44,065 nt of DNA from positions 1 to 44,065 of the forward strand of contig JAKSLE010000019.1 in assembly GCA_024401365.1 (NCBI GenBank). Direction: 5' to 3'. The notes under the pieces are model-generated. The model was not told the origin of the DNA and did not search any database. It saw only the letters and a list, made by a program, of their open reading frames with translations. Shown here in pieces: positions 1 through 7,437 of the stretch. The first letter of the stretch is position 1. Every line of letters starts with the position of its first letter. The translations under genes were made by a program, and so were the position numbers. Origin of the DNA: Bacteroidales bacterium. GTDB taxonomy: Bacteria; Bacteroidota; Bacteroidia; Bacteroidales; Marinilabiliaceae.

Positions 1-38
1 TTGGCAAGGTTGTGCTCTACCAACTGAGCTATTTCCGC
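1..38 (-). tRNA. tRNA-Gly (GCC), cut by the window edge
   Basis: Read on the minus strand, bases 38 to 1 begin GCGGAAATAGCTCAGTTGG, a canonical acceptor arm and D-arm start. They run into an anticodon stem and the loop TTGCCAA, which places anticodon GCC and so glycine. The variable, T-arm and 3' acceptor parts lie outside the window. It has its own promoter at 96-125. Confidence 0.93.
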
Positions 39-95
39 GTTTGCTTGTATTTCAATGTTCTTGCTATCGTTCAGTACCCTTCCCGATTGCGAGTG

Positions 96-125
96 CAAAG
101 GTAGATGGATTTTTTGAATCTACAA
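96..125 (-). promoter_or_regulatory. Promoter for the tRNA-Gly unit
   Basis: On the minus strand a TTG (123-125) is followed after exactly 19 bp by TACCTTTG (96-103). This matches the Bacteroidetes primary sigma consensus TTG-N19/21-TAnnTTTG. Transcription would start near 89, about 50 bases before the tRNA 5' end. Confidence 0.75.
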
Positions 126-171
126 GCGTTTAGGGCAACTTTTTTTGAATTATTTTCTAACACTAATTATT

Positions 172-1473
172 TCAACTCACATAGTGTCTCTCCAACACGT
201 CTATCATGTAATCAATATCCAAAACTCCAGCCGTCTCTACAGCTGAGTGCATACCCAACATAGGATTGCCTACATCTACTCCATGAATATCTATCTGCGA
301 GGTGAGTATATTGCCCAATGTCGAACCACCCGCCATATCGCTTCTATTGACAAATGTCTGATATGGAACATCTGCCACCTGACAGAGCACCTTGAACTGA
401 GCACTGCTGTCTGCATCTGTCATATACTTCTGATTGGCATTTATCTTGATAACAGGACCACCATTAAGTCGTGGTCTATTCGTCGGATCACTCTTCTCTG
501 GATGATTTGGATGAACAGCATGTGCCATATCAGCCGATACCATGAACGAATTGTATGTAGCCATCTGCGCATGCTGCTTATCAAGGCCAAACTGCTCTGT
601 TACCCTCTCTATGACATTGCGTAGCAATGGCGACTGCGCTCCTTGCTTGGTATTGCTGCCTACCTCCTCATTGTCAAAAATACATAGGAAGTTGTTTCTA
701 GCATGATTTACAACGTCAATAGCCCCACAGAACGCCTCTGTAGCACAGAATACCATCGAGAGGTCGTCCAACTTAGGCGAGAGTATCATCGATTGGTCAC
801 AGCCTACAATGGATCCCCTGTCTGTAACATACGCGTATAGGTCATAGTCTACTATGCTGCCTTGTGGCGCATCTAGTTGCGCCGCCAACAACTCTGCCAT
901 GGAGAGCTCAGTGCTGTATAGCGTAGAGAAGAGAAGGGGCATATCACACTGCTTATTGAGCGACATCTGGTCGTTGACCGTCCTATCCATATGAATAGCC
1001 ACACTAGGTATCACTCCTACTGGCCTGCCGAAATTGACCAATTTCTTCACTAGCTTCTTCTGCTCTTTGTCGTACATTACTACACGACCAGCGAGCGACA
1101 ATGGCCTGTCAAACCATGTATGAAGAATAGCACCACCATATGTCTCAACATTCAACGATACCATACCGTCGTGAGTCATCTGCGAATTTGGCTTTACCCT
1201 GAACGTAGGAGCATCTGAATGTGCTGCCACAATACGGAAACCTTTAGTAGGCATATCCTCCGCCGGATTGTCCGAAAGGGTAAACGCTATAAGCGCCGAG
1301 CCATTTCTTGTAGTGAAATAGCGACCGCCTGCCTTCAATTTCCACTCTTTCTTTAAGCACAACTCTTCAAATCCTTTTTCTATAAGGGTCTCTTTGACGT
1401 GTTCTACCGCATGAAAAGCCGATGGCGACTCATGTATAAAGTCAAGCAGGTTATTAGCAACTACCAAATCCAT
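172..1473 (-). CDS. apeB: M18 family aminopeptidase (aspartyl-aminopeptidase type)
   Basis: Cytosolic dinuclear-zinc aminopeptidase that removes N-terminal, often acidic, residues from peptides. The M18 metal and active-site motifs are all present: AAHSDAP (His85, Asp87), PKLDDLSM (Asp236/237), FDNEEVGS (Glu269/270), SADMAH (Asp315) and MLGMHSAVETAG (His409). The 433-residue length is normal for the family and there is no signal peptide. It lies 47 bp downstream of trmD on the same strand with no clear promoter between, so it may be read through from trmD. The family is certain; the substrate preference is inferred. Confidence 0.95.
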   Translation of the reverse strand: MDLVVANNLLDFIHESPSAFHAVEHVKETLIEKGFEELCLKKEWKLKAGGRYFTTRNGSALIAFTLSDNPAEDMPTKGFRIVAAHSDAPTFRVKPNSQMTHDGMVSLNVETYGGAILHTWFDRPLSLAGRVVMYDKEQKKLVKKLVNFGRPVGVIPSVAIHMDRTVNDQMSLNKQCDMPLLFSTLYSTELSMAELLAAQLDAPQGSIVDYDLYAYVTDRGSIVGCDQSMILSPKLDDLSMVFCATEAFCGAIDVVNHARNNFLCIFDNEEVGSNTKQGAQSPLLRNVIERVTEQFGLDKQHAQMATYNSFMVSADMAHAVHPNHPEKSDPTNRPRLNGGPVIKINANQKYMTDADSSAQFKVLCQVADVPYQTFVNRSDMAGGSTLGNILTSQIDIHGVDVGNPMLGMHSAVETAGVLDIDYMIDVLERHYVS

Positions 1474-1520
1474 AGTACTATTATTTATATGGTGATGTTA
1501 TTTTTTGACGTTCAATATAG

Positions 1521-2195
1521 CTAGTCCAACAAGTCGGGACGCAACTTCTTTGTCCTCTCTAGTGCCTGATCCATTCTCCACTTCTCAATATTGGCATCAT
1601 GACCGCTCAAGAGTATATCTGGCACCTTCCATCCGTTATAATCCGATGGTCGTGTATAAATAGGAGGAGCTAACAGATTGTCCTGAAAAGTATCTGTCAA
1701 TGCCGACTCCTCATCGGACAACACACCAGGCACAAGACGCACAATAGAGTCCACAACTACACAGGCAGCTAGTTCGCCTCCAGTAAGCACATAATCGCCT
1801 ATGGATATCTCCATAGTAATATAATGGTCACGTATGCGCTGATCTATACCCTTGTAATGTCCACAAAGAATTATAATATTCTCTGCAAGCGAAAGAGTAT
1901 TACACAGCCCCTGCTTGAGAGTCTGCCCGTCTGGAGACATATATATAATATGGTCATACTCTCTCTCCGCCTTCAGACTCTCTATGGCATCTGCTATAGG
2001 TTGAATAGCCATTACCATTCCCGCTCCACCGCCAAATGGGTAATCGTCTACTCGCTTATGCTTATCCTTCGAAAACTCACGTATATCGTGAAGATGTATC
2101 TCAGCGTGACCTCCCTCTTGCGCCCTGCGAATCATCGACTCGGAGAAAGGCCCAGCAAAAAGATCAGGAAAAAGAGTTAATATATCTATGCGCAT
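1521..2195 (-). CDS. trmD: tRNA (guanine-N1-)-methyltransferase TrmD
   Basis: Methylates N1 of G37 next to the anticodon of a subset of tRNAs using S-adenosylmethionine, which prevents frameshifting. It is a SPOUT-fold enzyme. The trefoil-knot SAM-binding segments are visible as GHYKGIDQR (about 112-120) and [13 protein letters not shown] (131-143), and the N-terminal GGGAGMVM (55-62) is also conserved. The 224-residue length is typical. A TATATTTG -7 box sits 22 bp upstream of the start, and the M18 peptidase gene follows. Confidence 0.97.
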   Translation of the reverse strand: MRIDILTLFPDLFAGPFSESMIRRAQEGGHAEIHLHDIREFSKDKHKRVDDYPFGGGAGMVMAIQPIADAIESLKAEREYDHIIYMSPDGQTLKQGLCNTLSLAENIIILCGHYKGIDQRIRDHYITMEISIGDYVLTGGELAACVVVDSIVRLVPGVLSDEESALTDTFQDNLLAPPIYTRPSDYNGWKVPDILLSGHDANIEKWRMDQALERTKKLRPDLLD

Positions 2196-2216
2196 TGTTC
2201 AATATTCAATTCCTCG

Positions 2217-2224
2217 CAAATATA
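2217..2224 (-). promoter_or_regulatory. -7 box for trmD
   Basis: TATATTTG on the minus strand matches TAnnTTTG. It lies just upstream of the trmD start at 2195. No TTG at the usual 19-21 bp spacing was seen, so the assignment is moderate. Confidence 0.5.
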
Positions 2225-2252
2225 CGCATTATTTTTATATGAATGTCGCACC

Positions 2253-2735
2253 TCAACGCCACGCCTTGACGAGCATCGATGCAACTTTCTCAAGATTAAC
2301 CTTATCTTCCTCGTCAAAAGTATCCAGCTCAGCACTGTCTATATCTAAAACTGCTACCACCTCGCCTCCTTTTATAAGAGGTACCACTATCTCGCTCTTA
2401 GAGGCTGACGAGCAAGCTATATGACCAGGAAACAGTTCTACATCTGGTACCACTTGTGTCTTGGCTTCTTGCCAGGCTGTACCGCACACTCCTCTACCTT
2501 TCTTGATACGGGTACAGGCCAATGGGCCTTGAAATGGACCGAGTACTAGTTCCCCGTCCAATACACGATAGAAGCCTGTCCACCAAAAACCGAAGGTCTC
2601 GTGTATCATCGACGATACATTTGCCATATTGGCTATCTCATCGCTCTCTCCTGACACTACTCCCTCAATCTGAACTAGTAGCGTCTCATACTTTTCGGCC
2701 TTAGTGCCTTCTGCTATCAATAATGATTCCGACAT
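2253..2735 (-). CDS. msrC: GAF-domain free methionine-(R)-sulfoxide reductase (fRMsr)
   Basis: Reduces free L-methionine-(R)-sulfoxide, a cytosolic oxidative-stress repair role. The whole protein is one GAF domain. The three cysteines typical of the family are present: the ACTRI Cys (74), the GRGVCGTA Cys (84) and the catalytic GHIACSSAS Cys (108), followed by SEIVVPL. The ATG at 2735 (MSESLL) gives 160 residues, the normal size. An upstream in-frame ATG at 2777 would overlap the -7 box at 2765-2772, so it was not used. The gene sits between the acyl-CoA synthetase terminator and trmD, all on the minus strand. Confidence 0.92.
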   Translation of the reverse strand: MSESLLIAEGTKAEKYETLLVQIEGVVSGESDEIANMANVSSMIHETFGFWWTGFYRVLDGELVLGPFQGPLACTRIKKGRGVCGTAWQEAKTQVVPDVELFPGHIACSSASKSEIVVPLIKGGEVVAVLDIDSAELDTFDEEDKVNLEKVASMLVKAWR

Positions 2736-2764
2736 ATGGTATAATATTAAGTTGTTATTCACCT

Positions 2765-2772
2765 CAAAGATA
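2765..2772 (-). promoter_or_regulatory. -7 box for the methionine sulfoxide reductase gene
   Basis: TATCTTTG on the minus strand, about 30 bp upstream of the chosen start at 2735. It lies at the end of the T-tract of the upstream terminator. No well-spaced TTG was seen. Confidence 0.5.
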
Positions 2773-2815
2773 AACAAAAAAACAAAAAGGCATGTCGAGC
2801 AACCTCAACATGCCT
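2773..2815 (-). terminator. Rho-independent terminator after the acyl-CoA synthetase gene
   Basis: On the minus strand AGGCATGT (2808-2815) pairs perfectly with ACATGCCT (2788-2795) around a 12-base loop. A T-rich run with single G interruptions follows (2773-2787). It starts 26 bp after the synthetase stop codon. Confidence 0.8.
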
Positions 2816-2840
2816 CAAGTTCTATCGTCAAATCGCTCTT

Positions 2841-4487
2841 TTAGTGCTCTCTGATCTCCGCTCTCTTGATCTTACCGCTGATAGTCTTTGGCAAAGCATC
2901 CACAAACTCAATGATTCTAGGATACTTATATGGAGCTGTAGTCTTCTTTACAAACTCCTGAATATCCTTAACGAGCTCCTCACCTGCCTTCGCCTTGTAC
3001 TCATCTGCAAGCACAATAGTGGCCTTTACAGCCATACCTCGTATCTCATCAGGAACACCCGTCACAGCACACTCTACTACTGCTGGATGTGCCATCACAG
3101 CGTTCTCTACCTCAAACGGACCGATACGGTAACCCGAACTCTTGATTACATCGTCTGTACGACCGATAAACCAGAAGTATCCATCTTCATCAAGCGAAGC
3201 AACGTCACCTGTGTGATAAAGACCGTCTACAACAGTGTTCTTTGTCCTCTCTGCGTCTCGGTAGTACTCCTTGAAGAGTCCAAGTACCTTCTTGCCATGG
3301 GTACGGATAACTATCTCTCCTTGCTCGCCTGGACCTGCAAATGTGCCGTCGGACTTCAACAGTGCAACATCGTACTGTGGATTCTTCTTGCCCATAGATC
3401 CTGGCTTAGGCTCTGTCCAAGGCAATGTAGCTATAGTTAGTGTAGTCTCAGTCTGGCCGAAGCCTTCCATCAACTTAATGCCTGTCAATTCCTTCCACTC
3501 CTCAAATACGCTAGGATTCAACGCCTCACCAGCAATAGTACAATATCTCAATGACGAAATATCATAGTTTCTCACATTCTCACGTATCATGTAACGGAAT
3601 ACTGTTGGAGGCGCACAGAACGATGTTATCTTGTACTTCTGTATCATCTCTAGCACATCGCTAGGCTTGAATCGCTCATAATGGTACACAAATACATTGG
3701 CACCCGAGAACCATTGTCCATAGAGCTTACCCCATACAGCCTTACCCCAACCGGTATCAGCAAGTGTAAAGTGCAGCGACGTCTCATCCAGATTGTGCCA
3801 GTACTTACCTGTAATAATATGAGCCAATGGATATGTAAAGTCGTGCGCTACCATCTTTGGCTCACCTGTCGTACCCGATGTAAAGTAGAGAAGCATTATG
3901 TCGTCATTCTCATTTACTACAGCTGGCTTAACGAATGGCTTAGCCTCTGCTATACCTTTCTGGAAGTCGGACCAACCTTGTGGAACCTTCGGACCTATAG
4001 ATATAAGGCTCTTAACGGATGGCGACTGTGGCATCGCCTCGTTGATATGCTCCAACACCGCATCATCACCACAAGCCACAATAGCCTTGATTGATGCCGC
4101 ATTGGCACGATAAATAATGTCTTTTGCTGTCAAAAGGTGAGTTGCTGGAATAACAACAGCGCCCAACTTATGGATGGCAATAATAGAGAACCAAAACTCG
4201 ACGTGTCTCTTCACGATGAGCATTACCATGTCGCCCTTGCCTATACCTAAGCTCTGGAAATACGATGCCGTCTTGTCCGAATACTCCTTAATCTCCTGGA
4301 ACGAGTACTGCCTGTTGTGTCCATCCTCATCCGTCCACAACAATGCAGGCTTGTTAGGCTCACGGGCAGCCCAACCGTCTACAACATCATAGCCAAAATT
4401 GAATCTCTCAGGTATCTGCACCTGAAAGTTCTCCATAAAATCTTCATACGACTCGTACTGAGTCTTTTTGAGATACTTACGTAACAT
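2841..4487 (-). CDS. AMP-forming acyl-CoA synthetase (medium-chain/ACSM-like)
   Basis: ANL-superfamily enzyme that activates a carboxylic acid to an acyl-adenylate and then an acyl-CoA. Visible motifs are the P-loop TSGTTGEPK (about 203-211 of 548), GEALNP, the GQTETT adenine-site motif, the hinge region GRTDDVIKSSGYRIGPFEVE and the C-terminal catalytic lysine in PKTISGKIKR (Lys539). The overall pattern is closer to medium-chain/ACSM enzymes than to acetyl-CoA synthetase, but the substrate cannot be read from sequence. The ATG at 4487 (MLRKYLKK) is chosen because an in-frame ATG at 4544 lies inside the -7 box at 4542-4549. The gene is monocistronic with its own terminator. Confidence 0.9.
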   Translation of the reverse strand: MLRKYLKKTQYESYEDFMENFQVQIPERFNFGYDVVDGWAAREPNKPALLWTDEDGHNRQYSFQEIKEYSDKTASYFQSLGIGKGDMVMLIVKRHVEFWFSIIAIHKLGAVVIPATHLLTAKDIIYRANAASIKAIVACGDDAVLEHINEAMPQSPSVKSLISIGPKVPQGWSDFQKGIAEAKPFVKPAVVNENDDIMLLYFTSGTTGEPKMVAHDFTYPLAHIITGKYWHNLDETSLHFTLADTGWGKAVWGKLYGQWFSGANVFVYHYERFKPSDVLEMIQKYKITSFCAPPTVFRYMIRENVRNYDISSLRYCTIAGEALNPSVFEEWKELTGIKLMEGFGQTETTLTIATLPWTEPKPGSMGKKNPQYDVALLKSDGTFAGPGEQGEIVIRTHGKKVLGLFKEYYRDAERTKNTVVDGLYHTGDVASLDEDGYFWFIGRTDDVIKSSGYRIGPFEVENAVMAHPAVVECAVTGVPDEIRGMAVKATIVLADEYKAKAGEELVKDIQEFVKKTTAPYKYPRIIEFVDALPKTISGKIKRAEIREH

Positions 4488-4541
4488 ATCTATCGTGTTA
4501 GCACAACGCACACACGACCGCATTAAAATTATTCTCCGACG

Positions 4542-4549
4542 CAAAGATA
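4542..4549 (-). promoter_or_regulatory. -7 box for the acyl-CoA synthetase gene
   Basis: TATCTTTG on the minus strand. The predicted transcript would start near 4535, downstream of the alternative ATG at 4544, and this decides the start codon at 4487. Confidence 0.6.
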
Positions 4550-4678
4550 TAACTTATATTTTTCACGACAACACTTGACTAATAAAAAATTTAACAGAAA
4601 ATCTCTTCCAAATAGGTAACCTTTTAATGTTAACAAATGTAACAACAAACATATTTACTAAGCTAATACATACCAATT

Positions 4679-4978
4679 ATGTTCTTTAATTACGACAACA
4701 CTACAGCACTGGAGAATCAATGCAGCTTGATTTCCGACAAAGAGGTTATCAGCGCCCTCCAGGACATTTTGTCTCACTCCTACTATGGGGCGAAGATGCC
4801 AACTCCTTCTTTGGACGCGCTCTCCGCTGAAGATATCAAGGCTATCAAGCTCGATATCGCTCAGAGAAAGATGGGCATCTTTTCACAGCAAAACTCTCTC
4901 AAGCAGAGTTCACATGGCTACAACAGCATCGTAGATCACCTCGAGGCTTATAAGAGAAATTCTACATCAAGTCGCTAA
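4679..4978 (+). CDS. Small conserved-looking protein of unknown function
   Basis: A 99-residue soluble protein that I do not recognise. It has no signal peptide or membrane segment. The middle and C-terminal parts (ALSAEDIKAIKLDIAQRK) look helical. It is probably a real gene: it starts with ATG, its codon use resembles its neighbours, it stands alone between a divergent gene and a strong terminator 25 bp after its stop, and no other frame is open there. A short, highly expressed regulatory or structural protein would fit, but nothing shows a function. Confidence 0.65.
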   Translation: MFFNYDNTTALENQCSLISDKEVISALQDILSHSYYGAKMPTPSLDALSAEDIKAIKLDIAQRKMGIFSQQNSLKQSSHGYNSIVDHLEAYKRNSTSSR

Positions 4979-5003
4979 TCACGACTTACCAGACTTAAGA
5001 AAT

Positions 5004-5040
5004 AGCCGATAAGCGTCTGTCGCTTATCGGCTTTCTGTTT
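5004..5040 (+). terminator. Rho-independent terminator
   Basis: AGCCGATAAGCG (5004-5015) and CGCTTATCGGCT (5021-5032) form a 12-bp perfect stem with a 5-base loop, followed by TTCTGTTTT. It ends the small gene at 4679-4978. Confidence 0.92.
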
Positions 5041-5054
5041 TCAATAAAAAACAC

Positions 5055-5062
5055 TAATTTTG
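5055..5062 (+). promoter_or_regulatory. Possible -7 box for the FAD oxidoreductase gene
   Basis: TAATTTTG fits TAnnTTTG and lies 7 bp before the ATG at 5070, directly after the terminator. Transcription would start almost at the start codon, giving a very short leader. No TTG with proper spacing was seen. Confidence 0.4.
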
Positions 5063-5069
5063 TCGCCCG

Positions 5070-6563
5070 ATGGAAAAATACGACGTAGCAATAATAGGCG
5101 CCGGCCTAGGTGGCCTCGAATGTGGTTTCATACTCAGTAACAATGGCTTGAAGGTGTGTATCCTCGAACAGGATGCTCTTATCGGTGGTTGTCTGCAGAC
5201 TTATCGCCGCGCTGGATTGCCACTGGATACCGGATTCCATTATATAGGTGGATTGGATAATGGACAGATCCTCCATCGCCTATTCTCCTACTTCGAGCTC
5301 ACCAATCTTCCATGGGTCAAAATGGACGAGAAATGCACCGAACGCCTCTTCATCCAGGGCAAGGAGTATATCATCCCTCAGGGCTATGACAACTACGCAT
5401 CGGCTCTCAAAAGCTACTTCCCTAACCAGGCCGCAGGCATTGACGAATGGGTAAACCTACTTCGCCAGGTCGGTGATGGTATTTTCCATAGTCTTCAACC
5501 TCGCGACGCTGAGAATGTCTTCTCTCAGTCACTTTTCGCCCGTGGTGCATACGAATACCTGTCGAGCATCATATCCGACCCTCTGCTCATCGATGTCATC
5601 TCAGGACCGGCTCTTAAGATGGAGCTCAACGCAGAGCGTCTGCCTCTCTACACCTTCGCTCAGATCAATTCGTCGTTCATCCTTAGCTCCTACCGTATAC
5701 GCGGTGGTGGTATGCAGATAGCCGAAGCCTTGCGCAAGGGGATAGAGCAACGAGGTGGAACAATCCTCCGAAATGCCCGCGTCACACAGATCCTAGGCTC
5801 CGAGGGCCACGCTACCTCGTTGGAGGTCAACAATGGCGCCTATTTCATCGAGGCCGACCATTTCATCAGCGACATCCATCCCGCAGCTACAATGAACCTC
5901 ATGGAGCAGAGCGGATTGGTACGCAAAATATACCGCAAACGCATCAACGGACTCCAGAATACATTCGGCATGTTCACCACTAGCCTTGTGCTCAAGGAGA
6001 ATACCATAAAGTACCAAAACAATAATATCTACGCCTATCGCAACAACGACCTATGGCACCTGGCCGACAACCTTGAACCCGACAAGCACGTAGATTCAGT
6101 ACTCATCTCGTTTGTCCCTGCAGATAATGACGATAGTACCTACACTCGCAATATCGACATCCTCACACCTATGAATTGGTCAATGGTCGAGAAGTGGTTT
6201 GGCACGAAAATTGCAAACAGAGGAGAAGAGTACGAAGAACTCAAACGCGTAGTAGCAGACAACTGTATCAAGTTGGCCGCCGAATACATACCAGGGCTCA
6301 CCGAGGCAATCCAGGAGGTCTACACTTCAACACCGTTGACCTACACCGATTACACCGCCACAGCCCAGGGTTCAGCCTACGGCATACAGAAAGACTACAA
6401 CAATTTGATGTTCACATTGCTCACCCCTCGTACACCAGTGGACAACCTGCTCCTTACAGGGCAGAGCCTCAACCTCCACGGCATACTGGGCACAAGCATG
6501 ACGTCGCTCTTTACTTGCGCCGAACTATTAGGCCCCGAACGTTTGGCAACAATAATAGAATAA
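5070..6563 (+). CDS. NAD(P)/FAD-dependent oxidoreductase (phytoene desaturase/retinol saturase-like)
   Basis: Flavoprotein of the COG1233 type, whose members saturate, desaturate or isomerise polyene and carotenoid-like lipids. The N-terminal Rossmann motif GAGLGGLECGFILSNNG is at residues 11-27, followed by the ILEQ acidic end of beta-2. The C-terminal FAD-binding segment LLTGQSLNLHGILGTSM is also present. Length 497 residues, with no signal peptide. It is followed 35 bp later by a LolA-like gene in apparent co-transcription. In other Bacteroidetes this pairing is known from aryl polyene/flexirubin-type clusters, but no ketosynthase or acyl carrier protein genes occur here, so the substrate is unknown. 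Confidence 0.85.
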   Translation: MEKYDVAIIGAGLGGLECGFILSNNGLKVCILEQDALIGGCLQTYRRAGLPLDTGFHYIGGLDNGQILHRLFSYFELTNLPWVKMDEKCTERLFIQGKEYIIPQGYDNYASALKSYFPNQAAGIDEWVNLLRQVGDGIFHSLQPRDAENVFSQSLFARGAYEYLSSIISDPLLIDVISGPALKMELNAERLPLYTFAQINSSFILSSYRIRGGGMQIAEALRKGIEQRGGTILRNARVTQILGSEGHATSLEVNNGAYFIEADHFISDIHPAATMNLMEQSGLVRKIYRKRINGLQNTFGMFTTSLVLKENTIKYQNNNIYAYRNNDLWHLADNLEPDKHVDSVLISFVPADNDDSTYTRNIDILTPMNWSMVEKWFGTKIANRGEEYEELKRVVADNCIKLAAEYIPGLTEAIQEVYTSTPLTYTDYTATAQGSAYGIQKDYNNLMFTLLTPRTPVDNLLLTGQSLNLHGILGTSMTSLFTCAELLGPERLATIIE

Positions 6564-6598
6564 ACATAGTATAAAGTCATAGATAACATTTATTTCGT

Positions 6599-7231
6599 AT
6601 GAAACGAATTCTTACAATAGCAGCAGTGGCTATTTGCTCTATCTCAGCAATGGCCCAACTTAAGAACGCATCAGATGCAACTCTTAATCAAATAGCTACG
6701 GCTAACGAAAAGGTCAAGACTATCCAGTGCGACTTCAGTCGTACACAGAAGATGGAGTTCATGACTACACCTGCAACTTCCAACGGTAAGTTCTGCTACA
6801 CCAAGGCCGATAAGTTATCTATGGCTTATTCCGATGGCGAACTTTTCATCATCAATGGCGAGACAGTATCCCTAGGTACCAAGGATGGCAAGAGCCGCAA
6901 CCTCAAGGCTTCCAACAAGCACGTCGAGGACCTCGCATCTACTCTCTTGGCTTGCATGAGCGGTAATGTTACTTCTCTCGAGGGTACATTGAAAAAGACC
7001 GACAACGGTGCAAAGCAGATTACATATATGATCGATGTCAACTACAAGATGGGCCGTAGCAAGGTTAAGAGCCTCGAACTTAAGTACGACAAATCGGACT
7101 TCACTCTCGCTTCTCTCAAGCTTATCGAGGAGGACGGAAGCTACACAACTTACGAGCTTAAAGCTAAGTCGCTCAACAAGGATATTCCAGAGGAGACATA
7201 CGCCTCACAAAAAAATAACCGAAAAAAGTAA
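6599..7231 (+). CDS. LolA-like outer-membrane lipoprotein carrier family protein
   Basis: A periplasmic protein of 210 residues. A signal peptide is visible (MKRILTIAAVAICSISAMAQ, cleavage after Ala-Met-Ala). The mature part follows the LolA half-barrel pattern: an N-terminal helix (NQIATANEKVKTIQCDFSRTQ), alternating strands, a central loop and a C-terminal beta hairpin ending in DEDGSYTTY-like strands. LolA shuttles lipoproteins; LolA-like proteins in polyene clusters are thought to carry lipids. Here it follows the FAD oxidoreductase, so a lipid-related job is more likely than being the main LolA. The family is inferred from fold pattern, not from strict motifs. Confidence 0.75.
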   Translation: MKRILTIAAVAICSISAMAQLKNASDATLNQIATANEKVKTIQCDFSRTQKMEFMTTPATSNGKFCYTKADKLSMAYSDGELFIINGETVSLGTKDGKSRNLKASNKHVEDLASTLLACMSGNVTSLEGTLKKTDNGAKQITYMIDVNYKMGRSKVKSLELKYDKSDFTLASLKLIEEDGSYTTYELKAKSLNKDIPEETYASQKNNRKK

Positions 7232-7259
7232 CCTTTTGGTGGCTGTTTACATATAACTC

Positions 7260-7340
7260 AACTCTGAGTTGCGGGTGAGTTACATTAAGCGACGTGATGT
7301 CGTGTAACATAGGAGAGGACGCCCGTAACTCATTTTTTTA
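7260..7340 (+). terminator. Branched terminator-like structure after the LolA-like gene
   Basis: GTGAGTTAC (7274-7282) can pair with GTAACTCAT (7324-7332), enclosing a smaller GCGAC/GTCGT hairpin. A run of seven T follows. A separate CAACTCTGAGTTG hairpin precedes it. The T-run supports termination; the multi-stem form is unusual (see findings). Confidence 0.5.
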
Positions 7341-7347
7341 CTCTATG

Positions 7348-7377
7348 TTGATTTTATCAAAATAAATGTTACATTTG
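7348..7377 (+). promoter_or_regulatory. Promoter for the chemoreceptor-like gene
   Basis: TTG (7348-7350), 19 bp, then TACATTTG (7370-7377), a full match to the Bacteroidetes consensus. Transcription would start near 7384, leaving a leader of about 54 bases. Confidence 0.8.
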
Positions 7378-7437
7378 CGAATCTACAATTAGTCTATGCA
7401 CACAACAGTGCATGCTCATAAATAACTCACAAACTTA

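Noticed and set aside
2736-2777. Upstream start for the methionine sulfoxide reductase gene
   Set aside because: It overlaps the -7 box at 2765-2772 and adds residues absent from the family.
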